Origin: Prevotella jejuni
Lineage (GTDB): Bacteria > Bacteroidota > Bacteroidia > Bacteroidales > Bacteroidaceae
Assembly (NCBI RefSeq): GCF_900187995.1
Contig: NZ_FZNZ01000004.1
Span: forward strand, 1-64,000
Direction of reading: 5' to 3'
DNA length: 64,000 nucleotides
Below are positions 1 through 6,907 of the stretch, piece by piece; positions within the stretch are counted from its first letter, which is position 1; each line of letters begins with the position of its first letter. The translations under genes were made by a program, and so were the position numbers. The notes beneath the pieces are model-generated. The model searched no databases. It had not been told where the DNA came from and worked only from the letters and a program-made list of their open reading frames with translations.

Positions 1-9
1 GCTAATTTC

Positions 10-40
10 TTGTTTGTTTCATATATTCTCACTACCTTTG
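10..40 (+). promoter_or_regulatory. Bacteroidota-type promoter of leader 1
   Basis: TTG at 10-12, a 20-base spacer, and TACCTTTG at 33-40 match the Bacteroidota -33/-7 consensus. It would start the transcript just upstream of the leader ORF at 75. Confidence 0.75.
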
Positions 41-74
41 CGGCCAGTTAAAATAAAATTAACTCGTAATAACG

Positions 75-245
75 ATGAGAGTCATAAAGAATATTAATTC
101 AGCAAATGTTTGCACTTTATTAGGAAATAAAGGCGCAGACACGCTTTGTGTTGTATTAGATTCTTTAACGAAGAAAGATGAAAAAAATATCGGAAATTAT
201 TTGGTAGTTCCAAATAATTTTGTACTCTCTCTCTCTCTCATATAG
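75..245 (+). CDS. Leader short ORF 1 (56 aa, unknown)
   Basis: An ATG-started ORF of 56 codons runs through the (CT)7 tract and stops just after it, so its C-terminus is a Leu-Ser repeat followed by Ile. It begins MRVIKNINSANV. It lies inside the conserved leader between the promoter and the hairpin, and the second copy at 2993 keeps the frame because the CT difference (three dinucleotides) is six bases. Differences between the copies are mostly non-synonymous (VV to AA, G to A, V to I), so codon-level conservation does not prove translation. It could be a leader peptide, a phase-variable coding tract or simply non-coding leader. I recognise no family. Confidence 0.4.
   Translation: MRVIKNINSANVCTLLGNKGADTLCVVLDSLTKKDEKNIGNYLVVPNNFVLSLSLI
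225..240 (+). repeat. (CT)7 microsatellite in leader ORF 1
   Basis: Seven CT dinucleotides precede CATATAG. Loss or gain of a number of units not divisible by three would move the leader frame; one alternative frame stays open to about 402. The other copy has ten units, which shows the tract length does vary. Confidence 0.85.
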
Positions 246-313
246 GCCAGGCCTAACCTCCCCACTTTTTTCTTCTCGCATACGCGCGCGAGGCGTGCCG
301 TGCAACCCCTGTA

Positions 314-343
314 AACAAAGGACTTTTCGGAGTTTCCTTTGTT
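314..343 (+). promoter_or_regulatory. Leader hairpin 1
   Basis: AACAAAGGA at 314-322 pairs perfectly with TCCTTTGTT at 335-343 around a 12-base loop. The stem is identical in the second leader while the loop differs. No U-run follows directly, so it is an RNA structure or attenuator candidate rather than a clear terminator. Confidence 0.55.
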
Positions 344-500
344 CGCGTTTGTGTGTCATTTTCTCTATGATGGCACATGGTTCTAACGAAAATACGAGAT
401 GAGATCTTAAGTCTATAGTTCTGACAAATAATCAACATGTAACGATAATTAATTACGGATGAAATCAACCCGATACACGAAGTTGTATCTCTAAACTCAA

Positions 501-719
501 ATGAAAATTATGGAAAAGGTAAAGAGGGCTTACAAACAGCCCATGTGTGGAATAGTCTGCACAGAAATTGAAACATTGTTGGACCAAGTAAGTGGGCAAC
601 ATTCTAACATTGGCCAAGGTGGAAGCTTTGAAAATGCCAAACAAACTTTATTCACTGAAGAGGATGAAGAGGAATATATTAATGAAGAAAAGAGTAGTTA
701 TACTCTGTGGAATAATTAA
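501..719 (+). CDS. Small Y-x-x-P-type protein paired with lipoprotein 1
   Basis: A 72-residue protein with a basic N-terminus, a YKQP motif near residues 11-14, cysteines at about 16 and 20, a Gly/Gln/Ser/Asn-rich middle (GQHSNIGQGG) and an acidic tail. No signal peptide is evident. An alternative ATG at 510 (MEKVKRAY) matches the start of the partner at 3346 better. The stop is immediately followed by the ATG of the lipoprotein gene, so the two are co-transcribed. The partner at 3346 shares the Y-x-x-P-x-C layout. Small proteins of this shape are common in Bacteroidales next to surface lipoproteins, but I know of no assigned function; a precursor peptide or regulatory partner are both open. 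Confidence 0.75.
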   Translation: MKIMEKVKRAYKQPMCGIVCTEIETLLDQVSGQHSNIGQGGSFENAKQTLFTEEDEEEYINEEKSSYTLWNN

Positions 720-2270
720 ATGATTATGAAAAAGATTTTTTTAATTACAACAATTGCATCTACAATTTTTGCTGTAGGATGTTCTAACAATAATGAAGTG
801 GGACAAGAAGATTTTCACATACAAGAAAACAAAAACACTATTAGTTTTGTAGGTGGTATTGATAATAATCAAACTGCTACCCGTACTTCTATTACACATA
901 CTATAGGTAATGGAGCTATAGCTTATTGGAGTTCAGGCGATAAAATATGGGTAAAAGATAATTCTGGTGTGTTCCATCAAAGCTCAGCTGGAGTATTAAA
1001 TACGACAAAAGCAAAAGGTCTTTTTAATATGCCTAATGGCATGTATTCAAATGGATGCCAAGTGAATTATGTAGGCGGTAGTTCTGATGGAACAAAAGTA
1101 ACGATTGCGGCTAATCAATCTCAAACTGTAGCGAATGATTTTTCTCATGCAGGTGTATCTGGTGATTGTGGTACAGCTATTGCAACAGGTAGTGGTTCAT
1201 CTTTCGTGTTCACTCTTCAGCATAAAGCTGCATACTTATGTTTGATGCCTAGGAGTACTAATGCTGCATTCATGGCTTGTAAATTAACAGGTATCAAAAT
1301 TATATCAAATAATGCTATTGCAGGCGTCTACGATTTTTCTTCAGGGAACTTGAGCACTGCCCCTATATCTTCAACTTCAAATACTATTTCATTAACAACA
1401 AATAATTTCTCTATTCCTAATATTGAAACACAGAGTTTTGCATCTTATGTTGTTATTGCACCAGGTGTTCATACTCTTACAATACAATATCAATTGTTAG
1501 ATCCAAATATAGGACAGGCCGGTACTGTTACGAAGTATGTTAGTTCAACTTTTGTTGCAGGTAATATTTATGATATAAAGTCAAATTTCGACACAAATAC
1601 GATAGGTCGTGAATATTACTTATGGGATGCAAAATATGATACTTGGTTTGGGCATACAGCTGACCAACCATATAAAAATGATACATACGATACAAATGGC
1701 ATAAATAATTATCCTGTTTCATCTAGTGATATTCGATGGTATAATCCTACTACTTCAATGTCAGCAAGGGCGCAAAATAGTTCAAAGGATTGTCCAACGA
1801 CTAATGAGATTACTTGGTATGCAAAGTTTGGAGACCCACATTGGGATGCTAATGAATTATGGGCATGGAATGGTATGGGAACTGTTCAGAAAGGCGGAAT
1901 GTGGATAAAGAAAAAGGCGTATATTTCTGGGTTCACGGCAAGTATAGGTGCTACAGGTGTTGATTATAACTCTAATCCAGTTTTACAAGCATCGTTTAGC
2001 ACACCAGCTATACAAGGTCGTCCTTCAAGTTCTGATATCAACAAGTATTTCTTCTTACCTGCAGAAGGACGTTATCGTTTCTTCCGTGATGGAAAAACTG
2101 GTATAATGAAAGATGTTGGAGTTACTGGAACTTATTTCCCTAGCACAAATACTCCAGTAGTTCCAAGTGCTCCAGATGGTACATACGCTTTGCATTTTAC
2201 AAAGGACTTCTTGGCACTTTCCAACGGAGGAACTAAGAAGGATGCTATTATGAATTGGAAAGCACAATAG
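720..2270 (+). CDS. Fimbrillin-like surface lipoprotein 1
   Basis: A 516-residue lipoprotein with signal peptide and lipobox FAVGC (Cys 21). Residues 54-80 carry the TRTS...YW..GDKIWVKD pattern seen at the start of Mfa/FimA-like (fimbrillin family) domains of Bacteroidales. The second half aligns by eye with the protein at 3627 (YYLWDAK, TNEITWYAKFGDPHWD, KGGMW(I/F)KKK, KYFFLPAEGRY) but ends in a different, Lys/Asn-containing tail without the YWSSS motif. It directly follows the small protein gene and is followed by a terminator at 2402-2444. Codons are markedly A/T-ending compared with its paralogue, suggesting separate recent histories. A surface adhesin or pilus-like role is inferred. Confidence 0.75.
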   Translation: MIMKKIFLITTIASTIFAVGCSNNNEVGQEDFHIQENKNTISFVGGIDNNQTATRTSITHTIGNGAIAYWSSGDKIWVKDNSGVFHQSSAGVLNTTKAKGLFNMPNGMYSNGCQVNYVGGSSDGTKVTIAANQSQTVANDFSHAGVSGDCGTAIATGSGSSFVFTLQHKAAYLCLMPRSTNAAFMACKLTGIKIISNNAIAGVYDFSSGNLSTAPISSTSNTISLTTNNFSIPNIETQSFASYVVIAPGVHTLTIQYQLLDPNIGQAGTVTKYVSSTFVAGNIYDIKSNFDTNTIGREYYLWDAKYDTWFGHTADQPYKNDTYDTNGINNYPVSSSDIRWYNPTTSMSARAQNSSKDCPTTNEITWYAKFGDPHWDANELWAWNGMGTVQKGGMWIKKKAYISGFTASIGATGVDYNSNPVLQASFSTPAIQGRPSSSDINKYFFLPAEGRYRFFRDGKTGIMKDVGVTGTYFPSTNTPVVPSAPDGTYALHFTKDFLALSNGGTKKDAIMNWKAQ

Positions 2271-2401
2271 TATATCGTTATTCTATTAAAGATAGATACG
2301 GTATTATTATTCTTTGAAAGTTTTCTTCTAAAAGAATAAATATTGGTATTACATAGTATTATATATTAGTATTATTAGTTTGGTAATTTAATTTTCGTTT
2401 T

Positions 2402-2444
2402 CTTGCCCCTGTCGCCACTCTTGGTGTTGAGGGGCAAGTTTTTT
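2402..2444 (+). terminator. Terminator of lipoprotein module 1
   Basis: CTTGCCCCT at 2402-2410 pairs with AGGGGCAAG at 2430-2438, followed by six Ts. The same stem and its AT-rich upstream flank recur after module 2 at 6240-6300, so it is part of the duplicated unit. Confidence 0.85.
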
Positions 2445-2918
2445 GGATCTTCAGCAATTTGGAGTGATACTTTCTGAGATTAGAACCTTGAAAAAAGGTC
2501 ACACAGAGAAATGGAGAGCACGGAGGATTGTTTATAACAAATCTATTGTTGACACAGAGGCATCGTTGGTGCGTGGAGGAACAGAGGATATTTGCGAGTT
2601 TTATTAATACTTTGGCCTACTTCATTACAAAGCAGTGGTTTGCAAGATTAGTTAAAAACGTTTATTACCAAAGCTATCAGTAACACGTACACTACGGCTC
2701 TGTCGCTCTTTGTGCCTTCGGCACCTCCGTGCTCTCCCCTTCTCTGTGTGCCTTTTATATGTAGTAGGCTTAATTTATCACTCCATATTTTGGAAGAACC
2801 AATTTTGTTTTGCTTTTTCCTCTCGCTATTTAATAAAGGTTATGTCCTTACTTGATATGCTATGCGCCCTAAACGTTAAAGTTTAGCTACGCTTTTCTAT
2901 TTACTTTTATATTTTTTT
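2445..2918. other. Non-coding stretch with CACAGAG/CACGGAGG fragments
   Basis: No credible gene. It contains scattered short words such as CACAGAG, GCACGGAGG and CTCTGTGTG that recur in the non-coding regions around 6325-6900 and 23110-23240. It separates the two lipoprotein modules and looks like decayed intergenic repeat material. Confidence 0.5.
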
Positions 2919-2927
2919 GCTAATTTC

Positions 2928-2958
2928 TTGTTTGTTTCATATATTCTCACTACCTTTG
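2928..2958 (+). promoter_or_regulatory. Bacteroidota-type promoter of leader 2
   Basis: TTG at 2928-2930, a 20-base spacer and TACCTTTG at 2951-2958, identical to the promoter in copy 1. Confidence 0.75.
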
Positions 2959-2992
2959 CGGCCAGTTAAAATAAAATTAACTCGTAATAACG

Positions 2993-3169
2993 ATGAGAGT
3001 CATAAAGAATATTAATTCAGCAAATGTTTGCACTTTATTAGGAAATAAAGGCGCAGACACGCTTTGTGCTGCATTAGATTCTTTAACGAAGAAAGACGAA
3101 AAAAATATCGCAAATTATTTGGTAGTTCCAAATAATTTTATACTCTCTCTCTCTCTCTCTCTCATATAG
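2993..3169 (+). CDS. Leader short ORF 2 (58 aa, unknown)
   Basis: Counterpart of the ORF at 75-245, two codons longer because the tract is (CT)10 instead of (CT)7. It differs at about four residues outside the tract. Same reservations as for copy 1: the frame is kept, but the substitution pattern does not show coding constraint. Confidence 0.4.
   Translation: MRVIKNINSANVCTLLGNKGADTLCAALDSLTKKDEKNIANYLVVPNNFILSLSLSLI
3143..3162 (+). repeat. (CT)10 microsatellite in leader ORF 2
   Basis: Ten CT dinucleotides at 3143-3162, followed by the same CATATAG as in copy 1. It is the main length difference between the two leaders. Confidence 0.85.
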
Positions 3170-3237
3170 GCCAGGCCTAACCTCCCCACTTTTTTCTTCT
3201 CGCATACGCGCGCGAGGCGTGCTGTGCAACCCCTGTA

Positions 3238-3267
3238 AACAAAGGACTTCACGGAGTCTCCTTTGTT
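3238..3267 (+). promoter_or_regulatory. Leader hairpin 2
   Basis: AACAAAGGA at 3238-3246 pairs with TCCTTTGTT at 3259-3267. The stem is unchanged from copy 1 while the loop has two to three substitutions, which fits selection on the stem but rests on only two copies. Confidence 0.55.
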
Positions 3268-3345
3268 CGCTTTTTTGTGTTCCTATGTAAACGAAATAAG
3301 AAGAAATTAAGCACGAAATAATAACTATTTTTAATCAATAAGACA

Positions 3346-3579
3346 ATGGAGAAAAAGAAACAAAAGAAGAACTATTCTGCACCAAAGTGTGAAATAGTTC
3401 AGGTAAGTGAAAGCACTTATTTGATGGATACATCCTTCCCGAGCCAGCACAAGAAGGCAACCCACGCCAGCGGTCCAACGGCTTCAGCGAAGGCCTTCGG
3501 CTTATGGAATGATGAGCACCTTGAGGAGGGCAGCAATGAGGAAGCTAACGATGACAGCTCATCATCATGGGACGACTAA
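3346..3579 (+). CDS. Small Y-x-x-P-type protein paired with lipoprotein 2
   Basis: A 77-residue protein: Lys-rich N-terminus, YSAP at 10-13, Cys 15, a Ser/Thr/Ala/Gly-rich middle and a very acidic, Ser-rich tail ending SSSSWDD. It resembles the 72-residue protein at 501 in the Y-x-x-P-x-C-x-IV start and the later L-x-D...QH pattern, while the tail is free to vary. It sits 47 bases upstream of the lipoprotein gene and about 180 bases after the leader ORF. No family is recognised; the conserved pairing suggests a role tied to the lipoprotein. Confidence 0.75.
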   Translation: MEKKKQKKNYSAPKCEIVQVSESTYLMDTSFPSQHKKATHASGPTASAKAFGLWNDEHLEEGSNEEANDDSSSSWDD

Positions 3580-3626
3580 TTTCTAAAGCGATTAATTAAC
3601 AGAAAACGAACAAAGAAAAAAGAAAG

Positions 3627-5237
3627 ATGAAACAGACAATGAAACATCAGTCCCTTTTATCAGGGATAAAGTCTTTGGGCATCATGCTGAGCTTAGGTTT
3701 GGCCTTGGCTTCATGTACAAAGGACGACGTGTCTCAGAACCCAGCAAAGCCAAACGAGGAAGAGAATAAGAACTTAACGACCTTCGTGGCAGGTGGCGAG
3801 AATAAGACGCGTACGTCAATGGATTACGACAGCGGTGACTTCTATTGGGAAGCAGGCGATTATATCTACGTAAAGGATGATGATGGTGTATTGCAGAAGA
3901 GTAGCAACGCTCCAACTCAGAAGGTAGCTTCCTTCCGTTATAGAGTTCCTGGCAAGTTTGGCGCAAGTGCAAGTTATAAAGTTTATTACTTGGGTAAGAA
4001 TAGTAACGGCAGCAAAGTAACTATCTCTACTAATCAAACGCAGACAGCCCCAGACAACACCGAGCATTTCGGCATTGCAGGCGACTACGGTACTGCTACG
4101 GCAACAGGAGCAGTAGGCGGCAGCATCTTTAGCTTCCAGTTAGAGCATCAGCCAGCTTACCTTGTCTTCCAGCCTTACACAAGTAACACAATTCTGCAAA
4201 ACTGTTACTTAACTAAGGTAGAGGTAAGCTCCGACAACGATATCGCTGAGACCTATACTGTCAGACTACCTAAAGGCAAATTAGTCGCTTCTGTAGGAAC
4301 GGGGAGCAATAAGATCGTCTTAACCACAAAAGACCCAACAAGTGGTAGCAGCTACTACTACGGCTTCCCACTGGGCAACAGTGCAGCTGACGTAACGAAT
4401 AACGGAGCTTACATGGTGATTAAGCCAGGTACTCATACTTTAAGGGTACGTTATTGGGTAAAGGACGTAGCAACAGGAGTGGAGGGTACCATTACTAAAA
4501 CTCTATCCCAAGCAACGTACGCTGCCAACACCTACTACGATATGACAGCTAACCTTGACGTAAAGGATTACGATGGTGACCATTATTATATGTGGGACGC
4601 TCAGGAACAATACTGGAAGGGGCATGAATGGTGGTCAGCCAATAGACACCAGCCAGTGTTGAACAATTCCGGTAACGGCAACTACGCCCAGAACAACGCT
4701 GACCCAAACAATCGTTGGTACCACGAGGGTAGCGGTTCACCTTTCAATGCTACTCAGAGTTGCGCTACTCTCCCCAACGCTAACGAGCTGTCTTGGTATT
4801 GCAAATACGGTGATCCTCGTTGGGACGGAGACGAGTTATGGACTACAATGGGGCATTTATATAAAGGCGGCATGTGGTTTAAGAAGAAGTCTGTATTACA
4901 AGCAGAGGGTCATTATAACACCGAGAAATCTGCCGACGGTTCAACCGACCTACGTACAACATGGAAGAAGTACCAGAACAACAACAGTAGTATCAACAAC
5001 TCTGGGCTCCCTTCCGCAGCTGATGCAGGTAATTACTTCTACCTGCCCGCCTTGGGAGCCTACGTCAACTTTGGTGGACTGGACAGCGTTGGCGTCCTCG
5101 GCCGCTATTGGTCGTCAAGTGCTTACCCGGGGTCCAGCTACGGCCCCTTAGCGTACCACCTGTACTTTTACAGTGGTTACGTCAACGTGGGCTACATCCA
5201 CCGCTTCTACGGGTTAAGGGTCGACGGTTTCGAGTAG
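3627..5237 (+). CDS. Fimbrillin-like lipoprotein with FISUMP/C-lectin-like C-terminus
   Basis: A 536-residue lipoprotein; signal peptide with lipobox LASC (Cys 30), then TRTS at 61-64 and FYWEAGDYIYVKD at 72-84, the fimbrillin-family N-terminal pattern. The middle is homologous to the protein at 720. Residues from about 470 on (YLPALGAYV, GRYWSSSAYPGSS, LYFYSGYVNVGY, RFYGLRV) follow the Fibrobacter-succinogenes-major-paralogous/DUF1566 pattern, a C-type-lectin-like fold. Between residues 500 and 535, 23 of 36 codons end in C, many of them TAC, which is what a diversified AAC-rich template would give. The gene is richer in G and C than its paralogue. A surface ligand-binding or adhesin role is inferred. 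Confidence 0.78.
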   Translation: MKQTMKHQSLLSGIKSLGIMLSLGLALASCTKDDVSQNPAKPNEEENKNLTTFVAGGENKTRTSMDYDSGDFYWEAGDYIYVKDDDGVLQKSSNAPTQKVASFRYRVPGKFGASASYKVYYLGKNSNGSKVTISTNQTQTAPDNTEHFGIAGDYGTATATGAVGGSIFSFQLEHQPAYLVFQPYTSNTILQNCYLTKVEVSSDNDIAETYTVRLPKGKLVASVGTGSNKIVLTTKDPTSGSSYYYGFPLGNSAADVTNNGAYMVIKPGTHTLRVRYWVKDVATGVEGTITKTLSQATYAANTYYDMTANLDVKDYDGDHYYMWDAQEQYWKGHEWWSANRHQPVLNNSGNGNYAQNNADPNNRWYHEGSGSPFNATQSCATLPNANELSWYCKYGDPRWDGDELWTTMGHLYKGGMWFKKKSVLQAEGHYNTEKSADGSTDLRTTWKKYQNNNSSINNSGLPSAADAGNYFYLPALGAYVNFGGLDSVGVLGRYWSSSAYPGSSYGPLAYHLYFYSGYVNVGYIHRFYGLRVDGFE

Positions 5238-5259
5238 TCCGTGCGCTTGCCCTTTTAAA

Positions 5260-5294
5260 ACCCCACCCCGACCCTCCCCGAAGGAGAGGGAGTG
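5260..5294. repeat. C-rich intergenic repeat (fragment)
   Basis: ACCCCACCCCGACCCTCCCC followed by a GGAGAGGG arm; a short relative of the C/G-rich elements at 6792, 23319 and 23421. CCCTCC and GGAGAGGG can pair, so it might also act as a weak terminator for the lipoprotein gene. Confidence 0.5.
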
Positions 5295-5332
5295 CCTAAC
5301 GGGATGAAGGAGGGTGAGAGATAAGGAAAAAT

Positions 5333-5440
5333 CTAACCCGTTGCAAGAAAATTTCTAACCTGTTAGAAATTTACGGGGAACGGGTTAGCGAGAAATTTCT
5401 AACGGGTTAGAAATTTTCTTCCGACCCGTTAGAAATTTTA
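5333..5440. repeat. 22-bp periodic array D (TTTCTAAC/GTTAGAAA)
   Basis: The word GTTRS recurs at 5340, 5362, 5384, 5406 and 5428, each exactly 22 bases apart. Two units are near-perfect palindromes, for example AAATTTCTAAC then GG then its complement at 5393-5416. The array lies between the lipoprotein gene and the HU-like gene and shares only its period with the other arrays. Confidence 0.85.
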
Positions 5441-5465
5441 CTCTGACCTAATATGTGTTTTTAAG

Positions 5466-5507
5466 CCTCCGCATCGTGCGGGTTTTCCAAGCTTTGCGGA
5501 GGTTTTT
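5466..5507 (+). terminator. Rho-independent terminator
   Basis: CCTCCGCA at 5466-5473 pairs with TGCGGAGG at 5495-5502, followed by TTTTTG. It closes transcription from module 2 before the HU-like gene. Confidence 0.8.
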
Positions 5508-5641
5508 GTTTCTTTTGAATAGTGAATAAACACGCTTTTACTTAAGCTAATTATGCTCGGTATAAGAAACGAAACTAATGAAAGACGTGTTGCTGCAAAG
5601 TGCAGCAGAAGTAAGTAATAACTAATAAAATCTTAAACACA

Positions 5642-6085
5642 ATGAAAATCAAATTGATTGAAAGAAGAAAACCAGGCACCAAGACAGGTCCTGGAAAGTT
5701 TTATGCAAGTCCTGTGAACGTGGGGAAGAAGACCTTGCGAGATATTGCGCATGACATTGCGGGGCGTTCTTCGCTGACACGTGGTGATATTGAAAACGTA
5801 CTGGCGAACTTTATGGATTGTCTGCCTCATTACCTCCGTGACGGCTTTAGCGTGCAGTTAGGAGAGTTTGGCACAATGCGCCTAACACTGTCAAGCGAGG
5901 GGGCTGCAACGGAAAAGGCTTTTAAGACCGAGACGATTAAGCCTCGTGTGGTCTTTACGCCAGGAAGAGAATTGAAGAGTGAGCTTGCCGCAAACTCCTA
6001 CGAGTCGGTGAGGAAGAAGGAGGAAGCAGACAAGGACAAGAAAAAGAATGGAGGAGGAAGTGGCCCTGTAGCGGGCCAAGGATAG
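5642..6085 (+). CDS. HU-family DNA-binding protein
   Basis: 147 residues of the Bacteroidota HU-related type (histone-like domain followed by a disordered tail). The core runs over about residues 25-110, with the pattern TLRDIAHDIAGRSSLTRGDIENVL, then LRDGFSVQLGEFGTMRL and VVFTPGRELK, which correspond to the HU helical body and beta arms. The tail from 120 is Lys/Glu then Gly/Ser rich. It probably binds DNA and shapes the nucleoid. The gene stands alone between a terminator at 5466-5507 and the terminator-like repeat at 6259-6300. Genes of this family often neighbour surface-protein or mobile loci in Bacteroidales; here no mobility gene is seen. Confidence 0.85.
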   Translation: MKIKLIERRKPGTKTGPGKFYASPVNVGKKTLRDIAHDIAGRSSLTRGDIENVLANFMDCLPHYLRDGFSVQLGEFGTMRLTLSSEGAATEKAFKTETIKPRVVFTPGRELKSELAANSYESVRKKEEADKDKKKNGGGSGPVAGQG

Positions 6086-6258
6086 GAAAGGATATTGGGC
6101 TTATGAGCCTAATGAGGCCAATAGGGCCAATATTCAAGAAAAGAAAAAAGTTCGGTTTTAATAATACTGAATTGATTAATTTAGTTTTAATTATGTTTCC
6201 AGCGGGAAGCCATTGATGTGATATCAATGACGATACATCGGTAATTTAATTTTCGTTT

Positions 6259-6300
6259 CTTGCCCCTGTCACCATGGTTGGTGTCATGGGGCAAGTTTTT
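6259..6300 (+). terminator. Terminator of module 2, repeat of 2402-2444
   Basis: CTTGCCCC at 6259-6266 pairs with GGGGCAAG at 6288-6295, then five Ts. The upstream AT-rich flank matches that at 2390, so the whole block is a copy of the module 1 terminator, now separated from lipoprotein 2 by the HU-like gene. Confidence 0.85.
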
Positions 6301-6324
6301 GGTGGTAGCTCGTTGTTTTTTTTT

Positions 6325-6785
6325 CTCACAGATTTTCACAGATGAACAGAACCCTTTCTGCTAACAGGTAGAACTCACAAACGCCGGCAAGTGGCGACAG
6401 ATATCACAGAGCCTTTCCGCTAACGTTGGTTGTATCGTTCTGTGATATCGGTTGACTTAATGTCTCTGTGCACCTTTGTGATTTCTGTTCTTCTGTGTAG
6501 TTCTGTGAGAAAAGAATGCGAGAGGCTCGTTGGGGATTTTATCTCTCACAGATTTTCACAGATGAACAGAACCCTTTCTGCTAACAGAGAGAACCCACAA
6601 ACGCCGGCAAGCGACGACAGATATCACAGAGCGTTATTGCTATTCATCAACACCTAACAATTAACACCCAACACCCAACAATGGCTGAAACGCTCTGTGT
6701 TCTCGGTTGACTTAATGTCTCTGTGCGCCTTTGTGATTTCTGTTCTTCTGTGTAGTTCTGTGAGAGAATAAAGGAGAACATGAGA
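6325..6785. repeat. Imperfect tandem duplication of about 220-250 bp
   Basis: The sequence CTCACAGATTTTCACAGATG starts at 6325 and again at 6545, and the following ACAAACGCCGGCAAG and GACTTAATGTCTCTGTG blocks are also repeated (second block near 6450 and 6706). No protein-coding potential is convincing. The same short words appear near 2480-2780 and 23110-23240. Confidence 0.75.
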
Positions 6786-6791
6786 GAGAGC

Positions 6792-6850
6792 GGCCCCTCC
6801 CCCAACCCCTCCCCGATTGGAGAGGGGAGTGATCACCGAGGTTACCCCTC
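6792..6850. repeat. C/G-rich palindromic intergenic element
   Basis: GGCCCCTCCCCCAACCCCTC followed by CCCGATTGG-AGAGGGG and GTGATCACCGAGGTTACCCC. Closely related elements are at 23319 (same orientation) and 23421 (inverted). The C-runs could form hairpins or quadruplexes on the other strand. Confidence 0.7.
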
Positions 6851-6907
6851 CTTCGCTGCTTGTGTTGTGATTGAAATTTTCTGTGAAACTCTGTGAGAGA
6901 AGGGATT

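Larger units (their letters stand above)
1..350 (+). repeat. Leader repeat copy 1 (direct repeat of 2919-3274)
   Basis: This stretch is almost identical to 2919-3274, with about ten base differences and a different number of CT dinucleotides (7 here, 10 there). In order it carries a Bacteroidota-type promoter, a short ORF, the (CT)n tract and an inverted repeat. Each copy stands in front of a small-protein plus lipoprotein gene pair, so it is read as a duplicated 5' leader. The true left edge may lie outside the window because the repeat starts at base 1. Confidence 0.9.
2919..3274 (+). repeat. Leader repeat copy 2
   Basis: Second copy of the leader described at 1-350, offset by 2918 bases up to the CT tract and by 2924 after it. 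Promoter, short ORF and hairpin are all retained. The similarity fades just after the hairpin. Confidence 0.9.

Noticed and set aside
220..402. 60-residue plus ORF over the CT tract
   Set aside because: Depends on an alternative frame through the (CT)7 tract; kept only as a possible phase-shift product of the leader ORF.
4747..5151. 134-residue ORF inside lipoprotein 2 in another frame
   Set aside because: Shadow of the real gene; composition random.
5238..5252. Downstream of the lipoprotein 2 stop, the frame reads SVRLP, like a FISUMP ending
   Set aside because: Tempting as a read-through or recent stop, but the protein already ends with a complete GLRV strand and the match is very short.
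5238..6300. Local DGR cassette (reverse transcriptase, template repeat)
   Set aside because: Nothing resembling an RT or an A-rich template repeat is present here; only the target-like segment is seen.
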